From NCBI GenBank assembly GCA_964458255.1, contig CAYWHY010000061.1, forward strand, positions 1-8,446: 8,446 bases of DNA. The letters are read 5' to 3'. This stretch comes from Suilimivivens sp964458255 (GTDB lineage Bacteria > Bacillota > Clostridia > Lachnospirales > Lachnospiraceae). This document shows positions 6,241 through 8,446 of this stretch, piece after piece (position 1 is the stretch's first letter; each line of letters opens with the position of its first letter). A model generated the notes under the pieces. The model was given only the letters and a program-made list of their open reading frames with translations, searched no databases and had not been told where the DNA came from. The position numbers and the translations under genes are program-made.

Positions 6241-6864
6241 TTATTTTTTTAAAGTAACTACCACTCTTCTGAAGGGTTCATCACCTTCGCTATGTGTTGT
6301 AACATATTTATCATTCTGAAGAGCAGAATGAATAATTCTTCTTTCATAAGGATTCATAGGCTCTAAAGACACCGAATGTTTTGTTCTTTTTACTTTATAT
6401 GCAATATTTTTTGCAAGATTTTCAAGAGTTTCTTTTCGTCTCTTTCTATAATCCTCTGTATCAACCTTAACACGGATATAATCTTCTACATCCTTATTTA
6501 CTACCAAAGATACCAAATACTGTAAAGAATCTAAAGTTTGTCCTCTTTTACCGATAAGCACACCCATTTCATCTCCGCTTAATTCAATATCCATATTTCT
6601 GTTATCTTCATCATATGTTACATTGACAACCACAATAAGATTCATAGCTTCAAAAACTTCTTTAAGAAAATCTTTTGCTTTGTCTTCAATAGAAGATTTT
6701 ACTCTGGCTTTAATAACAGCAGATTTTGCACCTATTCCTAAAAATCCTAAAGAACCTTCTTCCAAAACAACGTAATCTAATTTATCACTGGTTACCAATA
6801 ATTTTTGACAAGCCTCTGTAATGGCATCATTAACTGTTTTTGCTGAAATTTCTATATATTCCAT
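6241..6864 (-). CDS. jag: RNA-binding protein Jag/KhpB (SpoIIIJ-associated)
   Basis: Jag (also KhpB or EloR) is a cytoplasmic RNA-binding protein that in Gram-positive bacteria partners KhpA and affects cell elongation and division; its gene customarily follows yidC. The 207-residue product shows the three expected parts: the Jag N-terminal domain (about 1-55, VNDAITEACQKLL and GSLGFLGIGAKSA), a KH domain with its GXXG loop at 105-108 (GVLIGKRGQTLDSLQYLVS), and an R3H domain near the end with ERRIIH (174-179), giving the RxxxH pattern, followed by GDEPFRRVVV. Length is normal for clostridial members. ATG 6864 is 13 bases past the yidC stop, and its ribosome site AGGGGG overlaps that stop codon, so translation is probably coupled. 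All motif residues are intact. Confidence 0.97.
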   Translation of the reverse strand: MEYIEISAKTVNDAITEACQKLLVTSDKLDYVVLEEGSLGFLGIGAKSAVIKARVKSSIEDKAKDFLKEVFEAMNLIVVVNVTYDEDNRNMDIELSGDEMGVLIGKRGQTLDSLQYLVSLVVNKDVEDYIRVKVDTEDYRKRRKETLENLAKNIAYKVKRTKHSVSLEPMNPYERRIIHSALQNDKYVTTHSEGDEPFRRVVVTLKK

Positions 6865-6877
6865 TTTAATTTACCCC

Positions 6878-8242
6878 CTATTTATTATTTTTTTCATTAT
6901 ATTGTCTTACCATATTTGCTTTAGCTGCAATACTTCCCGGTTTTGCATTTTTATTATAATATTCTGTTGATTTTTTTATTGCTTCTTCTTTTTCTTCCAT
7001 ACTCATTGATTTTGTATTTGTTTTGGAATTTAAAGAATTTTTATTAATATTTACATTACGTGTATTAATATTTGCATTTTTGTTTACTATTTTAGGATCA
7101 ATACCTGCTTTTTTAAGTTTTTCTATTCTCTTTGCTTCATTTTTTTTGAAAACTTCTTCTAAATCCATTTTATCAATATATTTATTGATTGCAATTTGCT
7201 GGATACTTCTTACAACAGAACCGGAAATCCAGTAAAGACCCATACCTGCAGGAAGTGTAAAGCAAAAGAATGCTGACATAAGTGGCATCATGGTATTCAT
7301 CATTTTCATGGATTGCTGCATAGAGCTTTGCGTATCACTCATATTACCATTTGAAGTATCTGCTTGAGGCATTAATTTTGTGTTAATCCATTGTGTAAAA
7401 GCAGCTAATAAAGGAATAATAAGTGCTGCAATAATTAATAACCACTGAATTCCACCTTCTGCATGCCATCCCTGACCTATCATAAAAGAAGGTGAATTTC
7501 CTATATTAATACCTATAAAATTATTATAAGTATCAATCAAACCTCTGTTAACAACTTCACCGGCTGCATTTACCTGGCTTAAAATATAATTTCCATCATA
7601 TTGAAGAGAAGATAATCCATAATGTTCTGCAATAACGTTCATATCTGCCGTTGATAACATATTAAGTACATCTATAACTCCATTGGTAATCTCACCGTTT
7701 GTAATATTTTTTCCATATGTTTTTACTACCGTATTAATTGTTTCAATTCCTGAATTTTGTAAAAAAACGGCATTATCAGCAGACACAATTTTATCAGCAA
7801 GAACCCTAAAAACATTACCTATTTTTGTTACATAAGCAGGCATTGCATAAATAACACGATATAAAGCAAACAAAATTGGCATCTGAATTAATAACTGAAT
7901 ACAACTACCTGTAGGAGAAACACCGTATTTTTCATACACGGCTTTCATCTCTTCATTCATTGCCATCATAGAATCGTTATCTTTTTTATTTTTATATCTT
8001 GCCTGAATTGCCTGTAATTCAGGATTCATTTTAGCAGAAAGCTTTGAAAATTTTTGTTGCTTAATAGTAAGAGGCATTAATAAAAGATATATAATGATTG
8101 TAAATAAAATAATAGATAAACCTATATTAGGAATACCTATTTTATCTAAAACATAAAATATTCCCTCCATTAAATAACCTAAAAGCTTAGCAACAGGTCC
8201 AATAATAATACCATCATACTGGGTTAATATAATTCCTGACAA
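6878..8242 (-). CDS. yidC: Membrane protein insertase YidC (Oxa1/SpoIIIJ family)
   Basis: YidC inserts and folds membrane proteins, alone or with Sec. The 454-residue protein has an N-terminal hydrophobic segment (about 12-34) without a lipobox cysteine, then the five-helix core: 40-60 (GLSIILFTIIIYLLLMPLTIKQQ), about 114-136 (IQLLIQMPILFALYRVIYAM), 266-288, about 315-330 and 331-352 (LPAGMGLYWISGSVVRSIQQ). A cytoplasmic helical hairpin (about 62-108) joins the first two. It is much longer than B. subtilis SpoIIIJ because of a loop of about 125 residues on the outer face (138-262) and a basic, Asn-rich C-terminal tail (360-454), which may touch the ribosome. The conserved groove arginine is Tyr52 here, whereas Arg345 lies in the last helix. 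TTG 8242 is the start, supported by a perfect AGGAGG 7 bases upstream. jag follows after 13 bp. Confidence 0.96.
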   Translation of the reverse strand: MSGIILTQYDGIIIGPVAKLLGYLMEGIFYVLDKIGIPNIGLSIILFTIIIYLLLMPLTIKQQKFSKLSAKMNPELQAIQARYKNKKDNDSMMAMNEEMKAVYEKYGVSPTGSCIQLLIQMPILFALYRVIYAMPAYVTKIGNVFRVLADKIVSADNAVFLQNSGIETINTVVKTYGKNITNGEITNGVIDVLNMLSTADMNVIAEHYGLSSLQYDGNYILSQVNAAGEVVNRGLIDTYNNFIGINIGNSPSFMIGQGWHAEGGIQWLLIIAALIIPLLAAFTQWINTKLMPQADTSNGNMSDTQSSMQQSMKMMNTMMPLMSAFFCFTLPAGMGLYWISGSVVRSIQQIAINKYIDKMDLEEVFKKNEAKRIEKLKKAGIDPKIVNKNANINTRNVNINKNSLNSKTNTKSMSMEEKEEAIKKSTEYYNKNAKPGSIAAKANMVRQYNEKNNK

Positions 8243-8249
8243 TTTGTTT

Positions 8250-8255
8250 CCTCCT
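8250..8255 (-). promoter_or_regulatory. Ribosome binding site supporting the yidC TTG start
   Basis: A perfect AGGAGG on the minus strand lies 7 bases before TTG 8242. The next in-frame Met is 25 codons in, past the start of the first hydrophobic segment, so the rare TTG is accepted as the start. Confidence 0.85.
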
Positions 8256-8287
8256 GGTTTATTCTATAAAATTTAATTAATTCCTTT

Positions 8288-8446
8288 TTAAGGTACCGGA
8301 TCATATCCTCCTTTTGAAAAAGGATTACATCTTATAATTCTCCATAAAGCTAAAAAACCTCCTTTTAAAGCGCCATATTTTTGAACTGCTTCAAGTCCAT
8401 ATTCGGAACATGACGGAAAATATGGACATTTTGTAGACTTTATGGG
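8288..8446 (-). CDS. yidD: Membrane protein insertion efficiency factor YidD, C-terminal part (cut by window edge)
   Basis: The last 52 codons of YidD are present; the 5' end lies beyond the right edge. YidD is a small, membrane-associated, cysteine-containing protein that helps YidC-dependent insertion, and its gene normally sits between rnpA and yidC. The visible part has the family hallmarks: CPYFPSCSEYGLEAV with its cysteine pair, YGALKGGFLALWRIIRCNPF, and the ending SKGGYDPVP followed by TAA at 8288-8290. About 20-25 N-terminal residues are probably missing. It ends 45 bp before the yidC start. This frame was read directly from the terminal bases. Confidence 0.93.
   Translation of the reverse strand, partial: PIKSTKCPYFPSCSEYGLEAVQKYGALKGGFLALWRIIRCNPFSKGGYDPVP

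Overview
The window is an AT-rich stretch of a low-GC Gram-positive chromosome, and every gene lies on the minus strand. Read in the direction of transcription (right to left) the order is yidD (cut by the window edge), yidC, jag/khpB, mnmE, mnmG, rsmG, then a NarL/DegU-type histidine kinase and response regulator, then an intergenic region with two perfect parS sites. The order rpmH-rnpA-yidD-yidC-jag-mnmE-mnmG-rsmG-(noc/parA/parB) is the classic origin-proximal arrangement of Firmicutes. oriC and dnaA therefore most likely lie just off the right edge, and chromosome-partition genes may lie off the left edge. The form of YidC (no lipobox, a long extracellular loop, an Asn/Lys-rich tail, an Arg in the last membrane helix) and the AT-rich codons suggest Clostridia, probably Lachnospiraceae. 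This placement is an inference from memory of the families, not a database result.

Right part (8446-6241): the 3' end of yidD, then yidC (TTG start with a perfect AGGAGG) and jag only 13 bp later. These encode membrane-protein insertion and its customary RNA-binding partner. Middle (6240-2481): mnmE follows after a 76-bp gap holding a strong hairpin, then mnmG. Their products form the MnmE-MnmG complex that modifies U34 of certain tRNAs. mnmE is intact. mnmG is split by a 335-bp partial tandem duplication that shifts the frame; removing exactly 335 bp restores one 645-codon frame (642 if the preferred start is used). The two copies differ at only four bases, all within 18 bp, three of them silent and one Ile/Val. 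That pattern fits two strain alleles joined in assembly at least as well as a real mutation. rsmG overlaps the mnmG stop by 4 bp.

Left part (1725-1): a short soluble kinase with no visible sensor or membrane segment and its LuxR-type response regulator form a tight two-gene unit. The last 296 bases hold no recognisable gene. They carry an AT-rich dyad just after the regulator gene, two perfect parS palindromes 51 bp apart, two degenerate parS-like sites, and a separate short inverted repeat.

I found no novel defence, mobile or biosynthetic system. The points most worth a second look are the disrupted mnmG, the parS cluster, the sensorless two-component pair at the origin, and a YidC whose conserved groove arginine is replaced by tyrosine.
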